NCBI RefSeq assembly: GCF_937921625.1
Contig: NZ_CAKZTI010000005.1
Coordinates: 1 to 64,000 of the forward strand
Direction: 5' to 3'
Length of the DNA stretch: 64,000 nt
Source: an uncultured Campylobacter sp.
GTDB lineage: Bacteria; Campylobacterota; Campylobacteria; Campylobacterales; Campylobacteraceae
Positions 44,339 through 53,110 of this stretch are shown in pieces (within the stretch, counting starts at the first letter, position 1; each line of letters starts with the position of its first letter). A model generated the notes under the pieces. That model saw only the letters and a list, made by a program, of their open reading frames with translations, did not search any database and had not been told where the DNA came from. The position numbers were made by a program, and so were the translations under genes.

Positions 44339-46501
44339 TCACAGTATCCTGAGGGTGTCTGAGATGAAATACATAAAAACTCCGAGCCCGAACATCACGA
44401 AAAGCCCCGCAAATTCTATGTAAAGCTTCAAGCTTACGAGCCGCTTCGAGCTTAGCTCGTTTGCCTTCGCGCCGAAAAGCGCGGCTAGAAATATCACGAC
44501 ACTCATTCCAAAACCGATGAAAAGCGCACTTGCGACGCTAAGCGCGAAGCTTCCGAGGCTGAAGGCAAGTACAAAAATCAGGATCGTGCCGGGGCAGGGC
44601 ACAAGCGCCGCTGCAAGCGCGATAAGCCACTCGCGACCTTTCTCGCCGCCGCCAGTCGCGCCATTTTGCAGCGAGCGAGACGAGGTTTGGTTTTTTAAAT
44701 TTGCAGAATTTAAAGCCTGTTTTTGCTTGTTTTGGCTAGACGAGTTTTCTTCTAGGCTTGCGGTTAAATTTGAATCCGAATTTGGTTCTGCCGCTGCGGC
44801 GCCTAAATTTTTAGTATCTAAATACTGCGCGGATTCGCCGCTAGGGGTTTTAAATTTAGAAAATTTATAGCTCTTTGACGCTGCGCCAGCGGAATTCTCG
44901 GCGTTTGCAAATGCCGTATTTTTTAAGCGGGAGTCCGTATCTGCGGTCTTTGCGGCGGAAGCGCAAGCAGCGCAGGAGCAGCCCGCATCGTGGCTGGCGC
45001 CCGATCTTACGCGGCGAGCTTTGTCGTAGATGATGAGCGCCGTTATGACGATGATCAGAAGTGCCGAAATTTTCGTTGTGATCGAGGCGGAGTTTGCAGA
45101 GACGAGCCCTGCAACGTTTTGCAGCACGAACATGCTCGCGCTTACTAAAACGAGCGCTCCTAGTACGTGTAGAAGCCCGATTTTAAGGGCAAATCCGAAG
45201 GCTTTGACGTAGCTGCCGCCATGGGCTAGGAAATAGCTCGCCGTTAGCAGCTTCGCGTGCCCAGGGCCTGCCGCGTGGAAAAAGCCGTATATGAAAGAAA
45301 GCGCTAGGACCCACAGGATCGTGCTTGCGCTTGCATGCTCGCTGCTTGCGCGAAATGCCGTTTTGAGGCTTTTCATAAAATCCATCGTCTTTTGCGCGAC
45401 AAATCCCAGCGAGACCTCTTTGTGCTGCTCGCTTGAAATCTCGTCGCTGTCGGATGTGGCGCCGTTTTTGTCTGCGTTATTTTGCGCTAAATTTAAGGAG
45501 CTCTCCTCGGGCGGCGTCGCTAGATTTTGCGTAGAATGCGCGGAATTTAAAGAATTATCTCGTCTCGCCGACAAATTTTGCCCCGCGCCTTTATCTACAG
45601 ACGGCGCAGAATTTGCGGAACCACCTTTTGCTTGCGCGTCTTTTTTTGCGGCTTTATTAATCTGCGCGATAGTATCCGAAGCGGCTATATTTTTTTGCGC
45701 CTCTGCTGCAGCCTCCGAAACGATATCGCCGACGGATCTTTGGTTTGATCTGCGCGCCGAGCTGGCATTAGGTTTTGTTTGCTCGCCTTGCGCAAGTTTG
45801 CTCTCTGAGCCCGCAAGGCTCTGCTGGCTAGATGCAAGGCTATCCTGCGCTAAATCGGAGTTCGGCGCACTTGAAATTGGCGGTTTTTTATCTGCGATCT
45901 TTGGTTTTTCGCCGCTAAATTCTATAAAAGTGGTGGCTAAATTTGAATTAGGCTTCGCTACAAAGCCCTCGCCCAGATTAATGGGCTTGTCGTCAAGCAT
46001 TTTGAAATTGAAAAATCCCTGATCGTCGTTAATGGAAATTTTAAGAACGCGGTTATTGCGCAGCTCAAAGCCGACCTTTTGATCAAACTCAAACATGAGT
46101 CTGCCCTTTTTGACGAGGCTTATTGCGTTTTTAAAATTTCCCTTGATCTGCGTGCCTACGAGGTTGCTAAGCGCGGGCTTTGCGTTTTTTGGCGCTTGAT
46201 CGTAGAATTCCGCCTCGCAAAGATAGTTTTTGGGGGTTAGGTAATCGGTCATCGCCTTAGTTATCTCGGCAAGCTCGCTATTTTCAAGCTTGCCGTTGGA
46301 ATTTATATCGTAGGTCTGCATTATGACATCGGTAAAATTTTGAGAGAAAAGCCACGAAAAATGCAGGCTCACGATCTTGCCGTCTTGTGCGACGGGGGTA
46401 ATGCTAACGTGCGCAGTGGGCGTGTATAGGGCGCACAGAGCGCACGCAAATATCCGCGAGCTAAAGATCGCGGATAAAAGTAAAATTTTAATAAATTTCA
46501 T
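44339..46501 (-). CDS. NicO-family metal permease with DUF1007 domain
   Basis: A 720-residue protein. Signal-like start, a DUF1007-type periplasmic domain (about 20-200: HVSITPVAQDGKIVSLHFSW, DINSNGKLENSE, YLCEAEFYDQ), a low-complexity Ser/Ala/Asn segment (about 205-375), then a NicO/RcnA-like permease: GFFHAAGPGHAKLLTASYFLAHG with the metal-binding His residues, several spans, a Cys-rich cytoplasmic loop (GCSCAACAS) with more low complexity, and a second half with LAAALVPCPGTILIFVLAFSLG. NicO proteins move nickel or cobalt; beside znuA a zinc role is plausible. Start set at the ATG at 46501; a TTG immediately before it is possible. It lies 3 bases after znuA. Confidence 0.8.
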   Translation of the reverse strand: MKFIKILLLSAIFSSRIFACALCALYTPTAHVSITPVAQDGKIVSLHFSWLFSQNFTDVIMQTYDINSNGKLENSELAEITKAMTDYLTPKNYLCEAEFYDQAPKNAKPALSNLVGTQIKGNFKNAISLVKKGRLMFEFDQKVGFELRNNRVLKISINDDQGFFNFKMLDDKPINLGEGFVAKPNSNLATTFIEFSGEKPKIADKKPPISSAPNSDLAQDSLASSQQSLAGSESKLAQGEQTKPNASSARRSNQRSVGDIVSEAAAEAQKNIAASDTIAQINKAAKKDAQAKGGSANSAPSVDKGAGQNLSARRDNSLNSAHSTQNLATPPEESSLNLAQNNADKNGATSDSDEISSEQHKEVSLGFVAQKTMDFMKSLKTAFRASSEHASASTILWVLALSFIYGFFHAAGPGHAKLLTASYFLAHGGSYVKAFGFALKIGLLHVLGALVLVSASMFVLQNVAGLVSANSASITTKISALLIIVITALIIYDKARRVRSGASHDAGCSCAACASAAKTADTDSRLKNTAFANAENSAGAASKSYKFSKFKTPSGESAQYLDTKNLGAAAAEPNSDSNLTASLEENSSSQNKQKQALNSANLKNQTSSRSLQNGATGGGEKGREWLIALAAALVPCPGTILIFVLAFSLGSFALSVASALFIGFGMSVVIFLAALFGAKANELSSKRLVSLKLYIEFAGLFVMFGLGVFMYFISDTLRIL

Positions 46502-46504
46502 CAA

Positions 46505-47404
46505 CTACAAATTTTCTCCGAAAACGTCGATCGTCTTTTTCATCGTCTCGTACCAATCTAGCGGCAGCTGATCGATCTCCATCACCTTTGCGCCTGTTTG
46601 TGCGGCGATGGTTTGCGCTGCCTTTTTGGAAAACTGCGGTGCGACGAAAATCACCTTGATCTTTTCCTCTTTGGCTTCCTCGATTAGCTCGGCTAAATCC
46701 GCAGGCTTAGGCTCTTTGCCCTCTACTTCGACTGCGATCTGCTCTAAATCGTATCGATGCGCGAAATAGCCCCAAGACGGATGATAAACCATAAATTTCT
46801 TTCCCTTGACGCCCGCTAATTTTTGCTTTGCGTAAGCGTCCAGCTCGTCAAGCTTTTTGGCAAATTTATCGAAATTTGCTTCATAAATTTTAGCATCCTT
46901 AGGATACTGTTTGGTTAACGCGTCTTTAATATTTTTAGCTTGAATTTTTACAAGCTGCGGATCGAGCCAGATATGTGGGTCTAAACCGCCGTGACGATGA
47001 TGGTGCTCGTGCGCCTCGTGATCTTTGTCACCATGCTCATGATGTGCGTCATGATCGTGTTCGTCGTGATGGTGATGCTCTGCCATAGCCATTTTGGTAA
47101 TGCCATCTTCGGTGCGGATTATCTTCATCTTCGGATACGATGCGGCAAGCTTTGGTAGCCAGACTTCATCAAATTCTATACCGACTGAAAAATACAGATC
47201 GCTATTTTCTAGCATTTTCATCTCCGAAGGCTTAGGCTCGTATGTGTGCGGATCGGCGCCTTTGCCGACCATCGTATTTACCTGCAGAGTATCGCCTGCG
47301 ATCTGTTCAACAAAATACTTCGTAGGAAGTATGGTCGTGGTGACCGTAGGTTTGGCGAATGCTACGCAACTAGCTGCTAAAAGCGTGAAAACAAGCTTTT
47401 TCAT
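46505..47404 (-). CDS. znuA: zinc ABC transporter substrate-binding protein
   Basis: Periplasmic cluster A-I/ZnuA receptor of 299 residues. Signal peptide MKKLVFTLLAASCVAFA; TTTILPTKYFVEQIAGD; the first metal His in GADPHTYEPKPSEM (His53); a His/Asp-rich flexible loop at about residues 110-138 with 15 or more histidines; then GGLDPHIWLDPQ, MVYHPSWGYFAHRY, and APQFSKKAAQTIA, EIDQLP. The loop is typical of zinc rather than manganese receptors. ATG at 47404 is chosen because GAAAGGAATTTT precedes it; the TTG upstream overlaps that ribosome site. The ABC subunits ZnuB and ZnuC are not next to it. Confidence 0.92.
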   Translation of the reverse strand: MKKLVFTLLAASCVAFAKPTVTTTILPTKYFVEQIAGDTLQVNTMVGKGADPHTYEPKPSEMKMLENSDLYFSVGIEFDEVWLPKLAASYPKMKIIRTEDGITKMAMAEHHHHDEHDHDAHHEHGDKDHEAHEHHHRHGGLDPHIWLDPQLVKIQAKNIKDALTKQYPKDAKIYEANFDKFAKKLDELDAYAKQKLAGVKGKKFMVYHPSWGYFAHRYDLEQIAVEVEGKEPKPADLAELIEEAKEEKIKVIFVAPQFSKKAAQTIAAQTGAKVMEIDQLPLDWYETMKKTIDVFGENL

Positions 47405-47432
47405 AAAATTCCTTTCCAAAAAAAATTGCGGA

Positions 47433-47460
47433 AGTATATCAAAAGCAACTTAGTTGCAAC
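47433..47460. promoter_or_regulatory. palindromic operator between znuA and the Zur-like gene
   Basis: GCAAC-TTA-GTTGC (47445-47457) is a perfect inverted repeat, overlapped by GTTGCAAC (47453-47460) and followed by TTAATATAAAT. It lies just upstream of a TATACT -10 box for znuA on the minus strand (47433-47438), where bound protein would block transcription, and about 30 bases before TATCAT (47487-47492), a likely -10 for the + strand regulator gene. It is the obvious candidate binding site for the adjacent Fur-family repressor. Confidence 0.6.
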
Positions 47461-47518
47461 TTAATATAAATTTATCTAAATTTCGCTATCATCGCTTAAA
47501 TTTTAAAAAAGGCGTAAA

Positions 47519-47872
47519 ATGGATCCCAAAGATTTTTTAGCGAGTCACGATATCGCTCCTACAGCGCTTAGAGTGCATATCGTGCAGATCCTAAGCGAGA
47601 AAAAATGCCCGGTAAGCTATGATGAACTAGTAGAACAAACGGGTGCGAATAAAACCACGATATATCGCAATATAGCGCTTTTGGAAGAGAAAAATTTGAT
47701 AATTACCAGCGAAAATAATCATAAAAGCTTTTATGAGCTCACCGACGGCGCAAAAGCGTATTTTGTCTGCGAAAACTGCCATAAAATGGAGGAGATTTCG
47801 ATGCCAGCTTTGCCACAAAAAAATGTCAAAAGTGTGCTCGTGCGAGGATTGTGCGAGAAGTGCGGCGGCTGA
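47519..47872 (+). CDS. Fur-family repressor, Zur-like
   Basis: A 117-residue Fur-superfamily metal-responsive regulator. Winged helix: TALRVHIVQILSEKKCPVSYDELVEQTGANKTTIYRNIALLEEKNLI. C-terminal dimer/metal part is short: FVCENCHKMEEIS and GLCEKCGG provide two CxxC pairs for a structural zinc. It is smaller than Fur (about 150) and lacks much of the second regulatory metal site. Divergent from znuA with a shared palindrome, it is most likely the zinc uptake regulator, though a Fur or PerR-like role cannot be excluded. Confidence 0.82.
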   Translation: MDPKDFLASHDIAPTALRVHIVQILSEKKCPVSYDELVEQTGANKTTIYRNIALLEEKNLIITSENNHKSFYELTDGAKAYFVCENCHKMEEISMPALPQKNVKSVLVRGLCEKCGG

Positions 47873-48006
47873 GGCGAGAAATTTAATCAAAAGCGCCAAA
47901 GAAATTTGGCTAAAACGCTAGGGCAAAATTTAACCGATTTTTAACGGATTTTTATAAAACAAACGATATAATCCGAGCGTTTCATATTTTAAAAGGGAAA
48001 AATTCA

Positions 48007-48447
48007 GTGAATAAAAACGATACGATAAAAGCAATAGAGAAGTTTGTAAGTTCTCAAGAAATGACGATGTTTCGCCTGAAAAAGGGTATCTACGGCGATG
48101 CGATGAAAAATCTTGATCAGGTTTTTACGCCGTATAAGGAGTTCGCCGAGTTTTTCAAAAATCCCGCAAATAGACTGCAAGAGTTGTTAGGCAATATCGC
48201 GTACGAATCGATTTTAAACTACACTGAAGCAGGGCTATCGCACTGCGAGAAGATCCACTCGATCTATTTTGTGGAATCCAAAGGACTTTTCAAAAGTGGG
48301 CTAAAGTATATCGAGCCTGATGCGACCGCGAGAGAAAGAGCCAAGAGTTATTACGACAAATTGCTGGAAAATAATGAGAAGCTTAACGAATATATCGATA
48401 TCGGCTTGCAAAGGCTACATGGCTTAGAAGCGAAGGTTTTCGAGTAG
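48007..48447 (+). CDS. unknown helical protein
   Basis: A 146-residue protein, predicted from sequence to be almost wholly alpha-helical and soluble. Not recognised. Features: FVSSQEMTMFRLKKGIYGDAMKN near residues 13-35, NPANRLQELLGNIAYESILNYTEAGLSHCEKIH near 57-89, and LLENNEKLNEYIDIGLQRLHGLE at the end. GTG start with AAAGGGAAAAATTCA upstream. Its flanking gaps indicate a single-gene unit; no functional link to the zinc module is evident. Confidence 0.7.
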   Translation: MNKNDTIKAIEKFVSSQEMTMFRLKKGIYGDAMKNLDQVFTPYKEFAEFFKNPANRLQELLGNIAYESILNYTEAGLSHCEKIHSIYFVESKGLFKSGLKYIEPDATARERAKSYYDKLLENNEKLNEYIDIGLQRLHGLEAKVFE

Positions 48448-49300
48448 GCCAGGTTAGTTTTGGGATTTGATTTGCGTGGCGAAATTCTATCGCAAATTCT
48501 TGGCGCTTAAAATTCTATGATTAAATTTCACACCTTTTACAGATCCACTTATACTATTTAATTCCGCGTTAGCGCCGCTTTTAATTGCACATATAACAAA
48601 TAGGTTAGCTTTAGGAATTCCGTGCCGGCAGGCATTATCCGATACGATCAAAGAAATAATCTAAATTTTTAAAGCTCAACGAAGCGGGTTAAAATAAGCA
48701 AGCTTGGCTAAATTCCGTGGAGCGACTAAAGCAGGCTCTAACATAAACTAGTGCTTAGTTGGAGGCTGCGAATTTGAAATTTCGCGGCTAGCGCGAACGG
48801 GAATTTAAAATTTTAGCGCTTTTAAATTCCTTCGAAATGCGGAATTTTAAAGTAGGTATTGCGCCCGCAATAAGCAAAACGCAGGATTTGAAATTTTCTA
48901 AAAATGCTCGCTGCAAAGTAAAAATTTAAGAGCCAGGCTGCAGGGCGACGCAGCGTAAATTTTAATTTACTCTGTAGCGCAAAACGCATTCAGCAAGAGA
49001 TATTTTCGGAAACAGAAGGGGCGGTAACGAGCCGAGATGAGTTATATTTATCGTGCTAATTGCATTTAGATATCTACAGTTATGTAGCCGATACGTAAAA
49101 ATTATTTAGTGGTGTCAATATGGTAAAGCGTGCGGTATAAATTTTAACTCGTTTTGGCGCGCTGTTTTTATTTATCGTGCGAGGCAAATTTAAGCGGCTA
49201 AACTTATTGCGATTAGAAAATTCTAAACACGGATTAAAGCTTAGCGGCGAAATTAGCCTTGCTAGCATTCTGCTGCATCTTAATTTCGCCGCAAGCAACT
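48448..49300. other. long gene-free stretch
   Basis: About 850 bases with no supported gene. The sequence is an irregular patchwork of AAATTT-type words and AGGC/GCG blocks, with no long frame that resembles a protein. It may be the remains of a lost gene. No tRNA or terminator-like hairpin with a T tail was identified. Confidence 0.5.
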
Positions 49301-49531
49301 TTATTTATCTGCCTTTTCGGCTTTATATTGCGCTAACAGGGTGCCTAGCTCATCTTTTATGCGAAGCTTTTCTTTCTTCATCGCATCGATCTCCAGATCG
49401 CTCATATGCACTCTGCCGGCTTGTGCGTCGGCGATCTTGTGATCCAGCTCGTCGTGCTTCTCAAAAAGCGAATCAAATCGCGCGTTTTTGCCTTTTAACT
49501 CAGTGATTAAATCTCTGTATTCATGAAACAT
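49301..49531 (-). CDS. DUF465 (YdcH-like) small protein
   Basis: A 76-residue helical hairpin protein: FHEYRDLITELKGKNARFDSLFEKHDELDHKIADAQAG is the DUF465 signature (the HxxLDxxI-like turn), followed by LEIDAMKKEKLRIKDELGTLLAQYKA. Function unknown. The start is the ATG at 49531, preceded by AAAGGAGTAGAC, not the ATG 12 codons upstream, which has no ribosome site. Confidence 0.88.
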   Translation of the reverse strand: MFHEYRDLITELKGKNARFDSLFEKHDELDHKIADAQAGRVHMSDLEIDAMKKEKLRIKDELGTLLAQYKAEKADK

Positions 49532-49777
49532 GTCTACTCCTTTAAAAAATTTATTCAAGTATATCAATAAAGCGCTTAAAACCTAATTTCAGCTATCAAA
49601 TTTAGACTGAATTTCACGCATGAAATTCCAAATTTTAAGAGATGAAATTTTAGTTTTTAAAAATTTAAAACAGGCAAATTTAAATGATAAAATTTTAAGA
49701 GCAGAGCTCTAAAACCCTGCCGCTATTCGCTATTTTCGAGACGAGATTTTTATTATGAAAGAGTAAGCTGTGAATCT

Positions 49778-50971
49778 TTATGATCTATAATCGGCGTTGA
49801 TTTTTACGTAGTCGTAGCTAAGATCGCAGCCGTACGCGCTAAACTCGCCCTCCCCGAGCCCTAAATCGCACCAGATCGTAAAGCTTTTTCGTTGCATCAC
49901 GGCGTGAGCTGCAGCTTCGCGCGCGGCGTCCAGCTCGCGATTTTGCGCGTCATAAAGCAGCACATCGTCGTATTTAATACGCAGCTTTTCTTCGTCGCAT
50001 TCGATACCGCAGGCGCCTATGGTCGAGGCTATGCGACCCCAATTCGGGTCTTCGCCAAAGATCGCCGTTTTAACAAGCGGCGAATTGCTTAGCGCCTTTG
50101 CCGCCCTGCGGGCATCCCCAGCATTTGCGGCGCCGCTTACTTTAAATCGCACCAGCTTGGTTGCGCCCTCGCCGTCTTTTACCAGCATTAGCGCAAGCTC
50201 ATGCGTAAGGGCGTTTAGCGCGGACGCGAAGGCATCCTTTTCATAGGCGCATTTAGTGCTGCTGCAGAGCATAATCGTATCGTTGGTGGAGGTGTCGCCG
50301 TCGACGCTTACGGTGTTGAAACTCTGCTCAGCCGCCTTTTGTAGCAGCTCGTCCATATCCGCGCGTGGGATTTTTGCGTCGGTTAGGATGAAGCAGAGCA
50401 TGGTCGCAAGCGCAGGATTGATCATACCCGCGCCCTTGCAAACGGCTGCGATATGAAATTTCTCGCCGTTTTCTAAAGAAATTTCATACGCAAGCTCTTT
50501 TTTTATCGTATCTGTCGTCATAATGGCGGTGGCTAGGGCGTCCGAGTTTCGTGCCGAGAGATTAAAATTTTGCGCGGCGGCGATAATTTTTTCCTTTTTG
50601 AGGCGGTATCCGATGACGCCGGTGGAGCTCATAACGGGGTTTATCAGAGCGGTCTTTTTGCCAAGCTCGCTAAAAATTTCATCGATGTCCGCGACGCCTT
50701 GCTCCCCGGTCATCGAGTTTGCATTTTTAGAATTTACGAGGATAAAATTTGTTTTAAGCTCCCCGCCCGCGCGCTCTTGCGCTCTTTTGAAATGCCTAAT
50801 CGGCGCGGCTTGAAATTTATTGCTCGTAAAGATCGCGCTTACGGCAAAGGGCTCGTCCGCGCGGATAAATCCTAGATCGTTGCCCTGTTTTTTAAAACCC
50901 GAATTTACGCCGTCAAAATAAAAGCCCTCGACATTTTGCAAACCGCCCTCAAGCTTAGTTATTTTAAACAT
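49778..50971 (-). CDS. argJ: bifunctional ornithine acetyltransferase / N-acetylglutamate synthase
   Basis: Recycles the acetyl group in arginine synthesis. 397 residues. Seen: GFYFDGVNSGFKKQGNDLGFI start, NSKNANSMTGEQGVAD, VMSSTGVIGYRL, AVCKGAGMINPALATMLCFI with the self-cleavage site between Ala and Thr (near residue 190), SVDGDTSTNDTIML, and EDPNWGRIASTIGACGI. The precursor splits into alpha and beta chains at that Thr nucleophile. The C-terminus ends DYVKINADYRS, as usual. Start overlaps the end of the upstream TrkA-N gene by 8 bases. Confidence 0.96.
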   Translation of the reverse strand: MFKITKLEGGLQNVEGFYFDGVNSGFKKQGNDLGFIRADEPFAVSAIFTSNKFQAAPIRHFKRAQERAGGELKTNFILVNSKNANSMTGEQGVADIDEIFSELGKKTALINPVMSSTGVIGYRLKKEKIIAAAQNFNLSARNSDALATAIMTTDTIKKELAYEISLENGEKFHIAAVCKGAGMINPALATMLCFILTDAKIPRADMDELLQKAAEQSFNTVSVDGDTSTNDTIMLCSSTKCAYEKDAFASALNALTHELALMLVKDGEGATKLVRFKVSGAANAGDARRAAKALSNSPLVKTAIFGEDPNWGRIASTIGACGIECDEEKLRIKYDDVLLYDAQNRELDAAREAAAHAVMQRKSFTIWCDLGLGEGEFSAYGCDLSYDYVKINADYRS

Positions 50972-52094
50972 ATCTCATCTCCTGTGGCTTGTATTTGCTG
51001 CGGATGAGTTTTTTAGTGTTGCGGATGCCCTCTGCCGTGCCGATGACTAAAAATTTCACCCCAGTACCGATGAGGTAGTCGCCATCCGGCATCGGAATGA
51101 AGCGGCTGTTGGGCTCTTTGATTCCCACGACGTCGGCGTTTGTAAAATCGCGCAAGCGAGTTTCTTTTAGACGCTTAAAGCGGATCCACGAAAAATCGGG
51201 CACCGTAATCTCCTCGATATCGATAAGCGAGTCTTTTTTATACAAAAACCGCTCCAAAATGTTTTCCATATCGGGGCGCACGCTGATTGCAGAGAGCCTT
51301 TGCGCGGCGAGCTTAGAGGGTGAGACGATAGAATTTGCGCCGAGTTTTTTTAGCCTCTCGGTGTCGCTGTCATCATCGCTATTTGCCATGATGAAGTAGG
51401 GGGTGATGCGACCAAGCTCCTTTTCGTATAGGCGCACTAGCGAGATTATTGCGATATTATCGGCTAAATTTGGACTTAGTGTGATGACGGATTTTGCAGA
51501 TGACAGATGCGCTTTTAGCATTGTAGTTTCTACATGCGGCTCGCCTACGATGAAATATGGATAGCGGTTTTCTTCAGCGATTTTGGCTAGAGCGGGATCA
51601 GGGTCGATCACGACAAAAGGCAGATGATTTTCGCGAAACTGCTTGGCAAGCTCGGCGCAGTAGATGTTGTTGTAACAGATAATGTAGTGGTTTTTGAGCC
51701 TTGCGATGTTATTGATCATTCGTTGCTCCCTAAGTAAATTTTGAAGTTTGCCGTTTTTTATGACCTCGACGACGACGCCCAGGCAAAACGAAAAGGTTCC
51801 AAAGCCCATGAGGATGAATAAGACGGTAAAAATTCTACCCGCGGGCGATATCGGCGCTACTTCGGTAAAGCCTACCGTCGTAAAGGTCATACCCGCCTGA
51901 TAAAAGGCATCCACGAGCGAAAAGCCCGCTATAAAGACATAGCCTAATGTGCCGATTAGCATCATCAGCACGATGGTTATAAGTGGTAAGCGAAAAGGGC
52001 GTAGCTGGTCGTAAATTTCCGTGTAGAGGTTGATGTCCGGCTTAGTCGAGCCGGACCAGTCGAGGAATCGCTTGATCTTGTCCAAAACAGACAT
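50964..52094 (-). CDS. K+-channel-like protein with TrkA-N (RCK) domains
   Basis: A 376-residue two-helix potassium-channel-type protein. Membrane spans at about residues 35-57 and 87-109 flank a pore loop, AFYQAGMTFTTVGFTEVAP; a cytoplasmic RCK/TrkA-N domain follows (HYIICYNNIYCAELAKQF, VVIDPDPALA, AHLSSAKSVITLSPNLADNI, SPSKLAAQRL) and a TrkA-C domain (about 290-376). The selectivity filter reads TVGFTE where potassium channels have TVGYGD, so selectivity may be altered. The dinucleotide Gly-x-Gly-x-x-Gly motif is not intact (ICYNNIYC). Confidence 0.85.
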   Translation of the reverse strand: MSVLDKIKRFLDWSGSTKPDINLYTEIYDQLRPFRLPLITIVLMMLIGTLGYVFIAGFSLVDAFYQAGMTFTTVGFTEVAPISPAGRIFTVLFILMGFGTFSFCLGVVVEVIKNGKLQNLLREQRMINNIARLKNHYIICYNNIYCAELAKQFRENHLPFVVIDPDPALAKIAEENRYPYFIVGEPHVETTMLKAHLSSAKSVITLSPNLADNIAIISLVRLYEKELGRITPYFIMANSDDDSDTERLKKLGANSIVSPSKLAAQRLSAISVRPDMENILERFLYKKDSLIDIEEITVPDFSWIRFKRLKETRLRDFTNADVVGIKEPNSRFIPMPDGDYLIGTGVKFLVIGTAEGIRNTKKLIRSKYKPQEMRYV

Positions 52095-52112
52095 AAATTC
52101 CTCTTTAAGAGG

Positions 52113-52304
52113 TTATTTTGATTGCTTTTTCATAGTTCGTAGAGTTGAGGCGGCGACTTTGATTCGTCTGGTTGAGCCGTCTTGTAGCTGAACGCGGATG
52201 GTGCGTAGATTGACCTGGAATTTCTTTTTGGTCCTGTTATTTGCGTGGCTGACGTTGTTTCCTACCATCGCACCTTTGCCGGTGATTGCGCATCTTCTTG
52301 CCAT
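52113..52304 (-). CDS. rpmB: 50S ribosomal protein L28
   Basis: 63-residue large-subunit protein: [29 protein letters not shown] start and [28 protein letters not shown]. Zinc ribbon cysteines are mostly absent (one Cys), the C-minus form. AAGGATTTATTATG start; a minus-strand TATAAT followed by CGCC lies about 30 bases upstream (complement of ATTATA near 52336). Confidence 0.97.
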   Translation of the reverse strand: MARRCAITGKGAMVGNNVSHANNRTKKKFQVNLRTIRVQLQDGSTRRIKVAASTLRTMKKQSK

Positions 52305-52447
52305 AATAAATCCTTGATGATTAAAATAAATGGCGATTATAGCGAAAAAATTTCAAATTATGCTTAAAATTCGCCGCGGTTTAAATTTAGCGAAATTTAT
52401 GACAAAACTAAGTAAAATTTCGCATCTTAAAATTTTAAAGGAATTTT

Positions 52448-53089
52448 ATGTATGTAGCACCCAGCATCTTATCGGCGGATTTCGGAAGGCTTGCGGAGGA
52501 AATCCGCGCAGTCTGCGAAGCGGGCGCCGATCTCATTCACGTAGACGTGATGGACGGACATTTCGTACCCAATCTTACGATCGGACCGCTCGTAGTAAAC
52601 GCCGCGGCAAAGGCGAGCAGCAAGCCTTTAGATATCCATCTGATGGTTAAAAACGTGCCGTTTTTCGTCGATCTTTTTTTACCGCTAAAGCCGAAATTTC
52701 TTAGCTTCCACATCGAGGAGGAGACCCATCCGCTGCGCCTCATAGATCATATCCGCCGCAGCGGCATCTCGCCCGCGGTCGTGCTGAATCCGCACACTCC
52801 GCTTAGCGCGCTGGAGTTTATCTTGGGCGAAGTGGATATGGTGCTTTTAATGAGCGTCAATCCGGGCTTTGGCGGGCAGAAATTTATCCCCTCGGCGCTT
52901 GAGAAAATTAAGCAGCTGCGCGAGCTGATCGATCGCAAAGGCGCAAAATGCCTCATCGAGGTCGATGGCGGCGTAAACGGGCTGAATATCGCAGGTATCG
53001 ACGAAGCGGGCGCCGACGTCGTGGTAGCGGGCAATTACATATTTTCTTCAAACGACTACGCGGAGGCGATCCGTGCGCTTAAAATTTAG
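52448..53089 (+). CDS. rpe: ribulose-phosphate 3-epimerase
   Basis: Interconverts ribulose-5-phosphate and xylulose-5-phosphate in the pentose phosphate pathway. 213-residue TIM barrel: VAPSILSADFGRLAEEI, DLIHVDVMDGHFVPNLTIGP with metal-site residues, LDIHLMV, AVVLNPHTPL, LLMSVNPGFGGQKFI, IEVDGGVNGLNI and GADVVVAGNYIFSS. AAAGGAATTTTATG start. Likely co-transcribed with the exonuclease gene 21 bases downstream, the order also seen in C. jejuni. Confidence 0.97.
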   Translation: MYVAPSILSADFGRLAEEIRAVCEAGADLIHVDVMDGHFVPNLTIGPLVVNAAAKASSKPLDIHLMVKNVPFFVDLFLPLKPKFLSFHIEEETHPLRLIDHIRRSGISPAVVLNPHTPLSALEFILGEVDMVLLMSVNPGFGGQKFIPSALEKIKQLRELIDRKGAKCLIEVDGGVNGLNIAGIDEAGADVVVAGNYIFSSNDYAEAIRALKI

Positions 53090-53110
53090 GCGCAGCACAG
53101 GGGTAAAATT

